Made by a program: the position numbers and the translations under genes | Shown here: piece by piece, positions 36,697 to 48,200 of the stretch | How positions within the stretch are numbered: position 1 is the stretch's first letter | How the letters are laid out: each line of letters starts with the position of its first letter | Notes under the pieces: model-generated | The model's database searches: none | What the model was told of the DNA's origin: nothing | The model's input: only the letters and a program-made list of their open reading frames with translations | DNA from: Vanessa cardui | Taxonomy: Eukaryota; Arthropoda; Insecta; Lepidoptera; Nymphalidae | Assembly: GCF_905220365.1 (NCBI RefSeq) | Contig: NC_061147.1 | Coordinates: forward strand, 1,860,001 to 1,924,000 | Direction of reading: 5' to 3' | Length of the DNA: 64,000 bases

Positions 36697-37870
36697 GGTA
36701 ATTAAAACAGGAACATAAAACTATTACAAAAACACGCGCAACACTAATTGAAAGTTCCATACGGTTCAACTCGGTTGTGACGTCATGATCGGTCGTGTTT
36801 ATCCGACACAGACGCTGGCTATATTAGGAAAATGGACACAGTCTAGGGATGGGAATTTGCATTTATAGTTGTCCATACAGAAATAACTAAATTGCTAATT
36901 TCTTAGAAAAATATATATTTACACAGCAAAAACAACACGTTATTAAATAGCAATAACTGAATGTGCTTTTTTTTATTAAATAACTTCGTATTTAATACAA
37001 TATTTTTTTAATAAATATTCCATATCTTATAAATCCTAACATTATGTCTCATCACTACGGTCGGATAAATACGACACAGGCGTTGGAAGTCAATGCATTT
37101 TCTCCTGAATAATATTAGTAAATTTACCATAATGAAATATTATTTTATTCTGTTTCTTGAAATAGTAAATGTGAATTATAAGACTAAATAAAAGGTTAAA
37201 TAGATAAACTTTCGAAAAAATTATGTATTTTAGGCTAAAACATCATAATACCTTTAGAAATTGAATATATAATAGACAGGGTTTTGTGTCGGATAAATCC
37301 GACTCTGGCGGTGAAAGGGTTAAAATATAAATATAAACAATAAAACTATTCAGAAAAAATAATAAAAATGCGTAATCCCGTGATTTTTATTATGATTGGG
37401 GGCTAAAATACATGTTAGAAGTTTTTGAAATTAAATATTAGGTATATTAAAATGTACCATAATTTCTTACGTAGGTTACGTTCTTTACAAAAAAATCTTA
37501 CTTGAACCCCTTGTATGGATCAAATTACTTTATTCATTTCATTTTATTATGAATTCGTTATAACATCCATAAAATACAATGTAATTGAATTGACATGCAT
37601 TAAATATAGTCATAATAATTTCCTTTCCGAGGAAACCGGTATGATACAGATGCCTTATGAAAAAGGTACCTACATGCATGCATGTAAATCTAAATTATTA
37701 CATATATCTATATAGTTATCGTAGACACGAGGATTTTCAACAGATATTATTATTTTGTAGGAGAAAATAAAAAAATAATTAAAAAAAAACTGGATCCAAA
37801 TTTAATAGATATTTAATAATACTGACAATCACACCTTGTTTGAAATAATATCCTATTTATTTTTTAAATT

Positions 37871-38173
37871 ATGTTTACCGTACCAAGTAATAAACAAAAA
37901 TCTGTCAAGGCAATACTGTACAGCATAGAAAAATCATTATGGAATTTCTCTTATCGAAATAGATTTTACTTTCCAAAAGATCGCTTCAGTCTAGTTCAAG
38001 TAGTGGAGCGATTTAGCAGTACTTTATTTTGTGTCAGTTTTCTTGGAATAGGCAACGGCATTACATTATACAACCTCGATTTCGTAATTATTGCAAGTGA
38101 CAATTGGGAAGATATTTTAGTCACAATTCTCTTAATTTTTGCAGAGATTGGGATTGGAGAAATAAATTTTTAA
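37871..38173 (+). CDS. Unrecognised 100-codon open frame
   Basis: ATG to TAA. Basic N-terminal half (MFTVPSNKQKSVKAILYSIE; FYFPKDRFSLVQVVERF), then two hydrophobic stretches (FCVSFLGIG; ILVTILLIFAEIGIG). No family recognised, no repeat match and no evident splice partners. It could be an exon of a membrane protein or a chance frame. Confidence 0.2.
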   Translation: MFTVPSNKQKSVKAILYSIEKSLWNFSYRNRFYFPKDRFSLVQVVERFSSTLFCVSFLGIGNGITLYNLDFVIIASDNWEDILVTILLIFAEIGIGEINF

Positions 38174-38499
38174 TATTTGTGAACTATTAATAAAATTACT
38201 GTAAGGTTGATCAATATTAATTAATTTCATTCGTTGACTTTTTTCTTGTTAAAAATACTCGTATTGCACCTACGTTTATCTTTTAACTGTACTGTTTTCT
38301 ATTCAAAATATAAAATCAATTCTATTTTCTTATCTACATCTGATTCTCGTCTCTGTTACACATAAGGATACGAAATAAAACAAAACATCGTTTAATAATT
38401 TATTCTCCTCAGATTATAAAACTTTTTGGAACTCATTCCAAATTCAAATATGAATGCTACGTGTGACAAAGGAATATTCTGGTTACATTTTTTTTTAGT

Positions 38500-38779
38500 G
38501 AGTCGAGATGACGGTTAGAACGCGTGCATCTTAACCGATGATTGCGGGTTCAAACCCAGGCAAGCACCGCTGATTCATGTGCTTAATTTGTCTTTACAAT
38601 TCATCTCGTGCTCAGCGGTGAAGGAAAACATCGTGAGGAAACCTGCATGTGACAAATTTCATAGAAATTGCCACATGTGTATTCCACCAACCCGCATTGG
38701 AACAGCGTGTTGGAATACGTTCCAAACCTTCTCCTCAACGGGAGAGGCGGCCTTATCCCAGCAGTGGGAAATTTACAGG
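38500..38779 (+). repeat. SINE A copy lacking the GTT tail
   Basis: GAGTCGAGATGACGGTTAGA (small deletion in box A), GCGGGTTCAAACCCAGGC, ATTCCACCAACCCGCATTGG. Ends at GGGAAATTTACAGG and continues into sequence shared with 4861-4885. Confidence 0.85.
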
Positions 38780-38894
38780 TAATTACTTTAGATTTATTTG
38801 TTACATGACAATATATTATAGTCGTACAAAATAGCGTCATTGCTTTCTTGGAGATCAAGCTCACTTCATAACAGATTTCCTTAAATTTGGTTCT

Positions 38895-39046
38895 TTTCTT
38901 TTTCTATGATATTGGTTAGCGAACGATGGTAAGTGGTCACCACCGCCCATAGACAATGGCTGCAAGAAACATTAACCATTCCTTTTCATCGCCAATGCGC
39001 CAACCTTGGGAACTAAGTTCTTGTTAACAGGCTGTTGTTGTTGTAG
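38895..39046 (-). repeat. Repeat C fragment joined to a SINE A tail
   Basis: GGTTAGCGAACGATGGTAAG ... AACCTTGGGAACTAAG, then AACAGGCTGTTGTTGTTGTAG. It ends 12 bases short of the zinc-finger stop codon, so it forms the start of the presumed 3' untranslated region. Confidence 0.6.
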
Positions 39047-39057
39047 TGTTTTTTCAT

Positions 39058-39231
39058 TCATTTGACGGCTATGGGTGCCTTCGGTCGTCCGTCTCTCGTG
39101 AGCTTAAGGTGCACGAGTTTGACATGTGTGCCCAACACGCTGGCCTGACTAAACCTGGCGGGACACTTACTGCAGGAGTACGGCCGCTCGCCGGTGTGCG
39201 TCCGGATGTGAGCCTTGCGGGTCGCGTTGCG
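39058..39231 (-). CDS. Zinc-finger gene last exon (rest of finger 10, finger 11, stop)
   Basis: RNATRKAHIRTHTGERPYSC with the classic TGEKP-type linker, finger 11 SKCPARFSQASVLGTHVKLV ending in H, and a basic tail to APIAVK and TGA. Confidence 0.92.
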   Translation of the reverse strand, partial: RNATRKAHIRTHTGERPYSCSKCPARFSQASVLGTHVKLVHLKLTRDGRPKAPIAVK

Positions 39232-42200
39232 CTAAAATGTAATATATTAATGTATAGTACGACACAAATTAGATGTATCATCGGAAAATGCAATGGAATG
39301 AAAATAAAACCGATTACTGCCGATTTACACGACCAATAGAAATAGCTCCCTATTGCGCCATTCGACGCTATTCGTCGCTATAGATTCACGTGTCAAAGAA
39401 AGCAAGTGCATATAAATCGACGCGTCAAATTGACGAATATATTAGGTCATATGATATTACAAGTTATTACGTTTATGCAAAGGACATATTCGCATCAAAA
39501 ATAAATATTAATAATTTGGGATAGCGTACTCAATTCGAGTGTGATCGATTTTACGAATTTTGCCGATGCGACATCTAAGTTGTGTCGTACTATACATTTA
39601 TATATATAATCGTAAATTCAAATCGTTTATAAAAAAGGCGTATAGTAATACGCCTTTTTTATCATCTACAAAATCTTGTATCGAATACGATACAAGTTTT
39701 TTAAATGTTGAAAAAGAGTAACTACTGAGTTCCTTGCCGGTTCTTCTCGGTAGAATCTACTTTTCGAACCGGTGGTAGCTTCACTTAATTGTTAATTGAT
39801 AATTCAAAAGTGCTTGTAAAAGCCCACTTGAATAAAGATTATTTTGATTGTTATGTTATGTTTATATTACATACTCGTTTTTGCTCGATTTTAAGGAGTG
39901 TTAGTTAATTTTGCTTCATTCGGTATTTCATCAAATCCGCTTCAGCAGTATAAGAGCGACAGGCAGACAAATAGTGACTCACATATATATATTGAAATAA
40001 GTTTATAAACATATCACAGTATTACGCGAAAGCTACGATACGGTTTTGTTGATTTTTTAGTACCCCACCACTATATTAGGACAGGTTTAAAAATGTAGGT
40101 ATAGCTAATATTTATAGGATTTATTCACATCTTCAAATTAAATGTTTGATGGAACTATATATTACTGTAAAACCCAGCTTCAGATAAACAAGAACATCAA
40201 ATAATAAACAATATTTAATATTGTTTACAATATTTATTTTTACAGTTTTCTTTACAATCATCCATTATCTTCCGTATTTAAAGGCAGATTAACAATTCCC
40301 ATTTCAAATTTAATAATATTCTATTTCTACTTTTATTTATAAAAATGTCAAACCAAAAAGTATTCATTACATTCATATAATTCTGTGACTGAATATAGCT
40401 CGACAGCTAGAACTTATGTAACATGTAATGATTATTTATAAATATTATATTTAAAATGCTTTATAGGCTTATAATATATTGTTGGAATAAACAAGCAACA
40501 TCTGCGTCAAGTCACACAACTTTTCCTTAAAAAAAAAAGGCGGGAGATTCGTGGTTGACACATTGAGAGCGCGAATATAATTATTACGGTGTAATGTGAT
40601 TATTGATAGTTATTTGTGTTGTAGACTAAATGTTTTTCTATTGTGGTAGATTGATTGTTATTTTAAATTAAAGATAATTGTTTTAGAGGTTAACCTACTT
40701 CTGGTTCTAAAAATATATATAATCGTAAATTCAAATCGTTTATAAAAAACACGTTGGTAAAAAAGATTTTGTAGATGATAAAAAAGCGTGGAATTAATAC
40801 CTGTGGACTTCCACGCGGGATATGTTAATTTTAATAATTGTATTAACTAACATTTGTATTTTTTAAATGTTGAAAAAGAGTAACTACTCGATTTAGGGGT
40901 GTTAGTTCAATTTTGCTTCATTCTGTATTTCATCAAATTCGCTTCAGCGGTTAAAGAGCGACAGGCAGACAGTGTGACTCACATTTATATATTGAAATAG
41001 GTTTATAAACATATCACAGTATTACGCGAAAGCTACGTCGTGACACCCGCCAAATAGACAGATATGGTTTTTCTGATTCTTTAATAGGTAATCCGGTGTA
41101 TATAAATACCCCACCACTATTAGGTTTATTATAATATACACTATTAATGTAAAACTAATATTTATAGGATTTATTCATATTTCCAAATTAAAAGTTTGAT
41201 GGAATTATAAATTACTAGGTTCTTTTAAATAAAACTAATTATAACGGATGAATCGCGTATATTAATTATTTTTAAACATCCCGACGTTTCGAGCACTTTG
41301 CAGTGTTCGTGGTCACGGGTAGACTAAGATGACATTTGTCTATTTGAAGAACAAAGGAAATATTATTAACAACTACCGCCAACGATTTCTCAATTGATGT
41401 CTTGAGTAACGTTCCGGTTGCACGCAGAAGGCACTAACTGTATCTTTAGGTCTTGCAGTCTGTTGGATTTGGGATTTTAAATTTTTAATAAGTGGATCCC
41501 AGGTGTTAGAAAGTCTCCAACCATCTTCTCTATTGAAGTTCGGATGTTTTTGAATTTCAATAGCCTCGCGTATCATTCTAGGAATGAATCTGTGTTCTCT
41601 AGCGAGGATCTGTGGTTTATCAAATCGGATAAAATGGTTAGGTTTATCCAGAGCATCTTCTAAGTCTGCAGTCTGTGAACATGCTCTGGATAAAAATTTA
41701 AAATCCCAAATCCAACAGACTGCAAGACCTAAAGATACAGTTAGTGCCTTCTGCGTGCAACCGGAACGTTACTCAAAATATCAATTGAGAAATCGTTGGC
41801 GGTAGTTGTTAATAATATTTCCTTTGTTCTTCAAATAGACAAATGTCATCTTAGTCTACCCGTGACCACGTACACTGCAAAGTGCTCGAAACGTCGGGAT
41901 GTTTAAAAATAATCAATATACGCGATTCATCCGTTATAATTAGTTTTATTTAAATGTGTAATAATCGCGAAAATTTAAGACAACATTACTAGGTTCTTTT
42001 AATTCAAGCGTGAAAAAGTGTTGATATCAATTAAATTCAGTGGCGGATTTACCAATAACCTAAGTAGGCTTGAGCCTATGGCGGCAGATTTAGCCCAAAT
42101 TTGTTATTATCTAACAGAAATTAAAAAAAAGAACTTATAATTATATGTATACACATTACGTCCGTAATCTATATACTGGTCACTTCATAGCGGGTTGGAA

Positions 42201-45200
42201 AAATAATCTGGTACTGACAGAAATATCACTCAGTTTATAATCATACTAATAACGGGAAAAAACCGATGTAATGAGGACGATAGAACACAAATCATAAATT
42301 TTGCAAAAAAAAAAACGTTGGGGGTAATTTAATCATCGGCAAATTGTAAATCCGCCACTGATTAAATTAAAAATTATTACAAAGTTAAATCAGTTATAAG
42401 CAATGATGTTCTAGTAAACAGATATGTCATTAACGCGCAAAAAGTGAAGACTAGAAAACGTCCTAATTGGGACGTTTGCCTTTAGTCGTTTTATGTAGTA
42501 ATACGTTATAATACATCATAATTACGTAGTAATACGTTTTGCGCAATTAAAACATCTAGTTATCCCTTTTACTTATTATTTTTATCAAGCTATCCTTTTT
42601 ACTTGTAACGAAATGTAAAATAAACGGTCCCCGGCGCGGCACACTTTTTTCTGTTATTTTGTATGGATATAACATATCTGTTTATTAGAATATCATTGGT
42701 TATAAGTAAGTTGTACATAAAAATCTGTTGGCTATAAATAAGTTGGGCATAAACACTTACGTCAAAAACCTTATCGCATAGAGGGCAAGGAAATTTCAAG
42801 GGTCTTTTGTGACCTTCGTGTGTGAAGCGCTTGTGTTCCGTCAGGGACCACCCGTTGACATACGCCTGTAAATATAATCATACTATAACAAATTACAATA
42901 TGAAATAGCTTGATTTAATTTTTATAAAATACATTGGTGTCAAATGAACTACTTGATAGTAAGTGATAGAGTCGAGATGACCCAGTGGTTAGAACGCGTA
43001 CATCTTAACCGATGATTGCGGGTTCAAACCCAGAAAAGCACCGCTGATTCATGTGCTTAATTTGTGTTTATAATTCATCTCGTGTCTAATTTCATCAAAT
43101 TTCTGCCACATGTGTATTCCACCAACTCGCATTGGAACAGCGTGGTGGAATATGTTCCAAACCTTCTCCTCAAAGGGAGAGGAGGCCTTTAGCCCAGCAG
43201 TGGGAATTTACAGGCTGTTGTTGTTGTTGTTGTAAGTGATATTCACTGCCCATATATTTGGGTGCCGATAGAAATTCCAATCTTGAAAATCTTATGTTAC
43301 ACTGGCTCACTCACTCTTCATACCGGAACTAGAATACGATGAGTGGGAGGTACCTATCCACCTAACTTCCTAGACGAGCTCTTCCAATCCCAAGTTGACA
43401 TACATATATAAATATTATAACTATAGTAGTCAATGTCGTATAACATTACTTTCACTGGCAATTTGGTATAATACTAACTTATAAAGTTATAGAGATTGTG
43501 TTATATGAACACCATTCCTCTTCACACTCTCAGTCCACTCCTCTCTCTTTCCCCATGGAGTAATTCTTATAGTCATATAATCTAGTGTTACGAGAATAAC
43601 CTTAGCCTTCAATACGGTGTTATGACATTTAATTCTATATCATAATTTATATCTCATTATTATTGCATATTATGAATATAGCAGGGGCTATTGAATTTAC
43701 TTTATTATATACAATTATTATTAATTGATCAATAATTTGTTAAACTGTAATTAATATTATTTTATATGGCATAGCATTTAATACGGGCATGTAACACTAT
43801 TTCTTATTTTAAATATGATTGAGCTGTCAATAGAAAACAATGGGACGATAGCGGGGCATTGTAACAAAAGATAGAGAGATTGAAACATCATTGTAAAACG
43901 ATCATTATTTTGGCCATCCCGAACTACTGAAATTACAATAGCTACGGAGACAATGATGCAGAAACATCTTTATTATTCACTAACAACCCGCCCTAACATC
44001 GTAAGAGTGCAATGCTGATACTAATTAATCAACAGAATATTTCTTGTATCTTTACTTTCTTACGTTGGCATATAAGAACGCAACCTAAGATATATGGTAG
44101 TTGACAAATATGTGTTCTTAGTTTTAAATGTAATTTCAACTGACATGTAAGCTTGTATAAATTTTATTCTTACAATATATATTACGACACAAATTAGATG
44201 TAGCATCGGAAAATGTATTGGAATGAAAATAAAACCGATTACTGCCGATTTACACAACCAATAGAAATAGCTCCCTATCGCGCCATTCGACGCTATTCGT
44301 CGCTATAGATTCACGCGTCAGAGAAAGCAAGTGCATATAAATCGACGCGTCAAATTGACGGATATATTAGGTCATATGATATTACAAGTTATTACGTTTG
44401 TGCAAAGATCATATTCGCATGAGAAATAAATATTGATAATTTGGGATAGCGTACTCAATTCGGATGTGTTCGGTTTTACGAATTTTGCCGATGCGACATC
44501 TAAGTTGTGTCGTACTATACGTCGTTGCATTTTCTATGTAATCGTTTTTTTTTATTTATTTCCACCGAAAAATCAACACTACTACAAAACTTCGCCTCGA
44601 ATCACTATCTATTAAAAAAGTCGCATCAAATTCTGTAATTTGAAAGATCTAAGCATACATAGGGACTGACAGCGGTAAATGACTTTGTTATACTATGTAA
44701 AGATAATGACTACTTCCCTCTGACACGAGTATGAATCGTTTACTTGGTGGTAGGGCTTTGTGCAAACCCGCCTGGGTGAGTACCACCCACTCATCAGATA
44801 TTCTACCGCTAAACAACAGTACTCCGTATTGTTGTGTTCCGGTTTGAAGGGTGAGTGAGCCAGTGTAACTACAGGCACAAGGGACATAACATCTTAGTTC
44901 CCAAGGTTGGTGACGCATTGATGATGTATGGAATAGTTATTATTCCTTACAGCGTCATTGTCTTTGGGTGATGGTGACCACTTACCATCAGGTGGCCCAT
45001 CTGCTCGTCCACAAACCGATACCATAAGAAAAAAATGCTCACTAGAGAGACCCAACCTTATATATGCTATGTAAACTGAGCTAACGAATAAAAAAAAAAC
45101 TACCTATACTAGCGGCAAGATACGATGGCCGTTTTGACACATTAAAAAAGCGATGTGAAATGTAAATTTATTATCGATATAATATATTCAAATCTTTGTT

Positions 45201-48200
45201 TTTTTGCAAGTAATTTATTTCAAGTTTTTGTTGCAAGTAGTATCTGATTAAAAACGTTTAATAGAAAAAATATAAAATAAGTTTAAGTAATATATTCGAA
45301 CGAAATCAATTTAAATCAAAAATTGTAATTAGAAGGAATAACTTTATAAACACAATACATACAAGAAATAAATTGATACAAAAAAGAAACCAAAAACACT
45401 AGTGGCTATATTTTGCTATATACTGCTGCTTTCACTCTCACTATCGTCACTCACATTAATTATAAGTTCATTTTCTAAAATATTATCTATTTTCACATTT
45501 ATTTCATAATCGTCCTTTATTAATTTAATAGTTCTATTTAGCCTAATATTTGTAGCTAAGAAATCACATTCGATAAATTTTATGACTAACTGCACGTCAC
45601 TGAGTCGAGATGGCCCAGTGGTTAGAACGCGTGCATCTTAACCGATGATTGCGGGTTCAAACCCAGGCAAGCACCGCTGATTCATGTGCTTAATTTGTCT
45701 TTATAATTCATCTCGTGCTCAGCGGTGAAGGGAAACATCGTGAGGAAACCTGCATGTGACAAATTTCATAGAAATTCTGCCACATGTGTATTCCACCAAC
45801 GCGCATTGGAACAGCGTGGTGGAATATGTTCCAAACCTTCTCTTCAAAGGGAGAGGAGGCCTTTAGCCCAGCAGTGGGAATTTACAGGCTGTTGTTGTTG
45901 CACGTCACTATTGACAATAAAGAACAACAATTTCCTCCTTTGATGTAATTATTTATTAAATACGAAACTTAATGAGCGGGCAAACGTCAAAAAGGCCATC
46001 ATAGCGTTCCGCTACTATAGCTGTATATAACATACCTTATCACACTTATCACACTGATAAGGTTTAATATTGAGATGGACCCGATTCATGTGGCGCTCCA
46101 AGTCTCTCCGCACTCCGAACCTCTTGTCGCAGTGATCGCAGAGGAAGCTGAGGGAATACACGACAAAGTTACACCAAACAACCATTAGGAAAAAGTTATA
46201 AAATTGTCTATGTCCACCTCTTGTCTTTGATTAGAATATTATTTTTGACAATATGCGAGAAGGTTGTATGGGTAGGGTCTATGCTGGGGGTGCTTTGGGA
46301 ATATTTGCATAAAAAGGTACGCCTATTAATATTATAATAAATACAGTAATATATTGAGATAGCCTAGTGGTTAAGAAATGGCCCAGTGGTTAGAACACGT
46401 GCATCTTAACCGATGATTGCGGGTTCAAACCCAGGCAAGCACCACTATACATATATATGTGCTTAATTGGTGTCTATAATTCATCTCGTGCTCGACGATG
46501 AAGGAAAACATCGTGAGGAAACCTGCATGTGTCTAATTTCATCGAAATTATGCCACATGTATATCCACCAACCAGCATTGGAGCTGCGTCGTGGAATATG
46601 TTCCAAACTTTCTCTTCAAAAGAAATGGAGGCCTTAGCCCAACATGAAAAATTTACAGGCTGTTAATGTAATAATATATTATTTTAAGATTACATATACT
46701 TAAGCTTGTTATAAATATACATACGGTAGCTCCATATAGTTGACGTGCGGCGCTGCGACTTTCAAATGTTGTTTCAACGCATTATATGACTTGAAGCTCC
46801 TGAAAGAGAAATTAGAAAAAATTAATCACCACTTAAAGATAATTAGAATATATCGTAATTACGTAGAAGTATATAGAATATACTTACTATACTGAACAAT
46901 TCAACGTCTTATTTTAAATGTAATTTTAATTAAAGAAGCGAGACGAAAATAAATAAAAGAATTATTACTTTGTTTTAAAAACTCTTTGGAAGTTTTAAAA
47001 TCGCAGAGAATATTAAATTTTATTTATTATATATGTTTCAAATAATTTAATATTACTGCAAATTATTATCACCACAGTTAATCATTTTGAAGTAAGTAAA
47101 ACGTTCGTATCACTAAAATTAAAAAGGGTATCACAGATAACCGACCTAGTTTATCGAAGCTATTTATTTAAAAGGGGGGGGGGTGTATTCCCCCAAAACT
47201 GACCTGTCACACTCGACGCAGTGGTAGTTCCTGCTCATCGAGTGCTTGATCATGTGATTCTTGAGCTGGGAGGGCGCCTTGAAGGCCGTCCCGCACTCCT
47301 GGCACACGTGCCTCTTCAGCGAGACCTCTCCTGACGTCACTTCCGTAGAGTGCTTCCTGTACCGACAGCAAAACATTAAAACGGATAACATAATGTCGTC
47401 TTAAATTTTCGCGATTATTACACATTGAAATAAAAAAAAATATTTTTGGCATCCCGACGTTTCGACTTTACAGCGTTCGTTGTCACGGGTAGGCATTCTA
47501 CCCGTGACCACGAACGCGATTCAAATCGTTATAACTAGTTTTATTTCAAATGTAACATGTAAATGTATGATAACAGTAGTACTCTTAAGAAATCCTCTTT
47601 TTTAAAAAATGTAATCAATAGCATGATATGAATTTGTGTAATATATAACGGAGAAGCATGTCCGAGCCCGTTTTTAAAAACATGACGTCAGCACTGCTGA
47701 CGTCACGAGTGTCAGGGTTTCGATCTTTAACCATCCTCGGTATTATGAAATCAAACTCAGGAAATAATCTTCTCTAATTTATTCGACCAAGCCTGTCTAT
47801 ACCGGCGGGCGCTTTATCTTTTATAACAAAAATAGGTCGGTAGACTTATTCACACAACATAACAGCTGTTTACCAACAGTAAAATATTTCAGACTAATTT
47901 AACATTTCACAATTCACTAATTATTAATTTAACAATCAAACAGTTGCAGTCGTGGTTTTTGTTGTTGTTTACTAATTGCGATCTAATTCTAAGAAAGACG
48001 CGCTCGGTCTTATCTAAGATTACGGCCGCCGGCCGTAAGGTGCGTTACTATGGAAAGCGATAACATTATTTATACCGATTCTAATAGCGTAAACACATCG
48101 AGAGAACAAATACAATTACAGGAGAATGAAATATATATGGAGGAGGAATTAGAAGATTATAGTTTAGAAAATGCAAACAGACCAACAAAGCGAATGAGAG

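Larger units (their letters stand above)
36143..37319. mobile_element. piggyBac-type element, decayed (1177 bp)
   Basis: Ends CCCTTTCACCGCC and GGCGGTGAAAGGG are exact inverses, each next to TTAA (36139-36142 and 37320-37323), the piggyBac target. Subterminal GTCGGATAAA-type words recur near both ends. On the minus strand from ATG 36696 a fragment reads MTTVEELIRIL, stop, then GDDDNEFVSDEDFDIDEQ. This is the acidic N-terminus usual for piggyBac transposases, with an in-frame TAA. The rest of the transposase is gone, and a repeat D copy sits inside. Confidence 0.8.
45104..46020 (-). mobile_element. TIR element with coding remnant, interrupted by a SINE
   Basis: Left end CTATACTAGCGGCAAGATAC and the inverse right end CTATAGTAGCGGAACGCTAT are related, and both continue with GATGGCC and TTTTTGAC. 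Without the SINE the element is about 610 bp. It contains a minus-strand open frame (45412-45930 without the SINE). Superfamily unknown; the target duplication is not clear. Confidence 0.6.

Noticed and set aside
39630..39662. Terminator-like hairpin followed by T-run
   Set aside because: Rho-independent terminators are not relevant in this eukaryotic nuclear context; kept only as a hairpin.
41860..41920. Possible hammerhead ribozyme at the Penelope-like end (GAAACGTC)
   Set aside because: The CTGATGA core and a matching stem II could not be found upstream. A covariance-model search would be needed, and the motif alone is too short.
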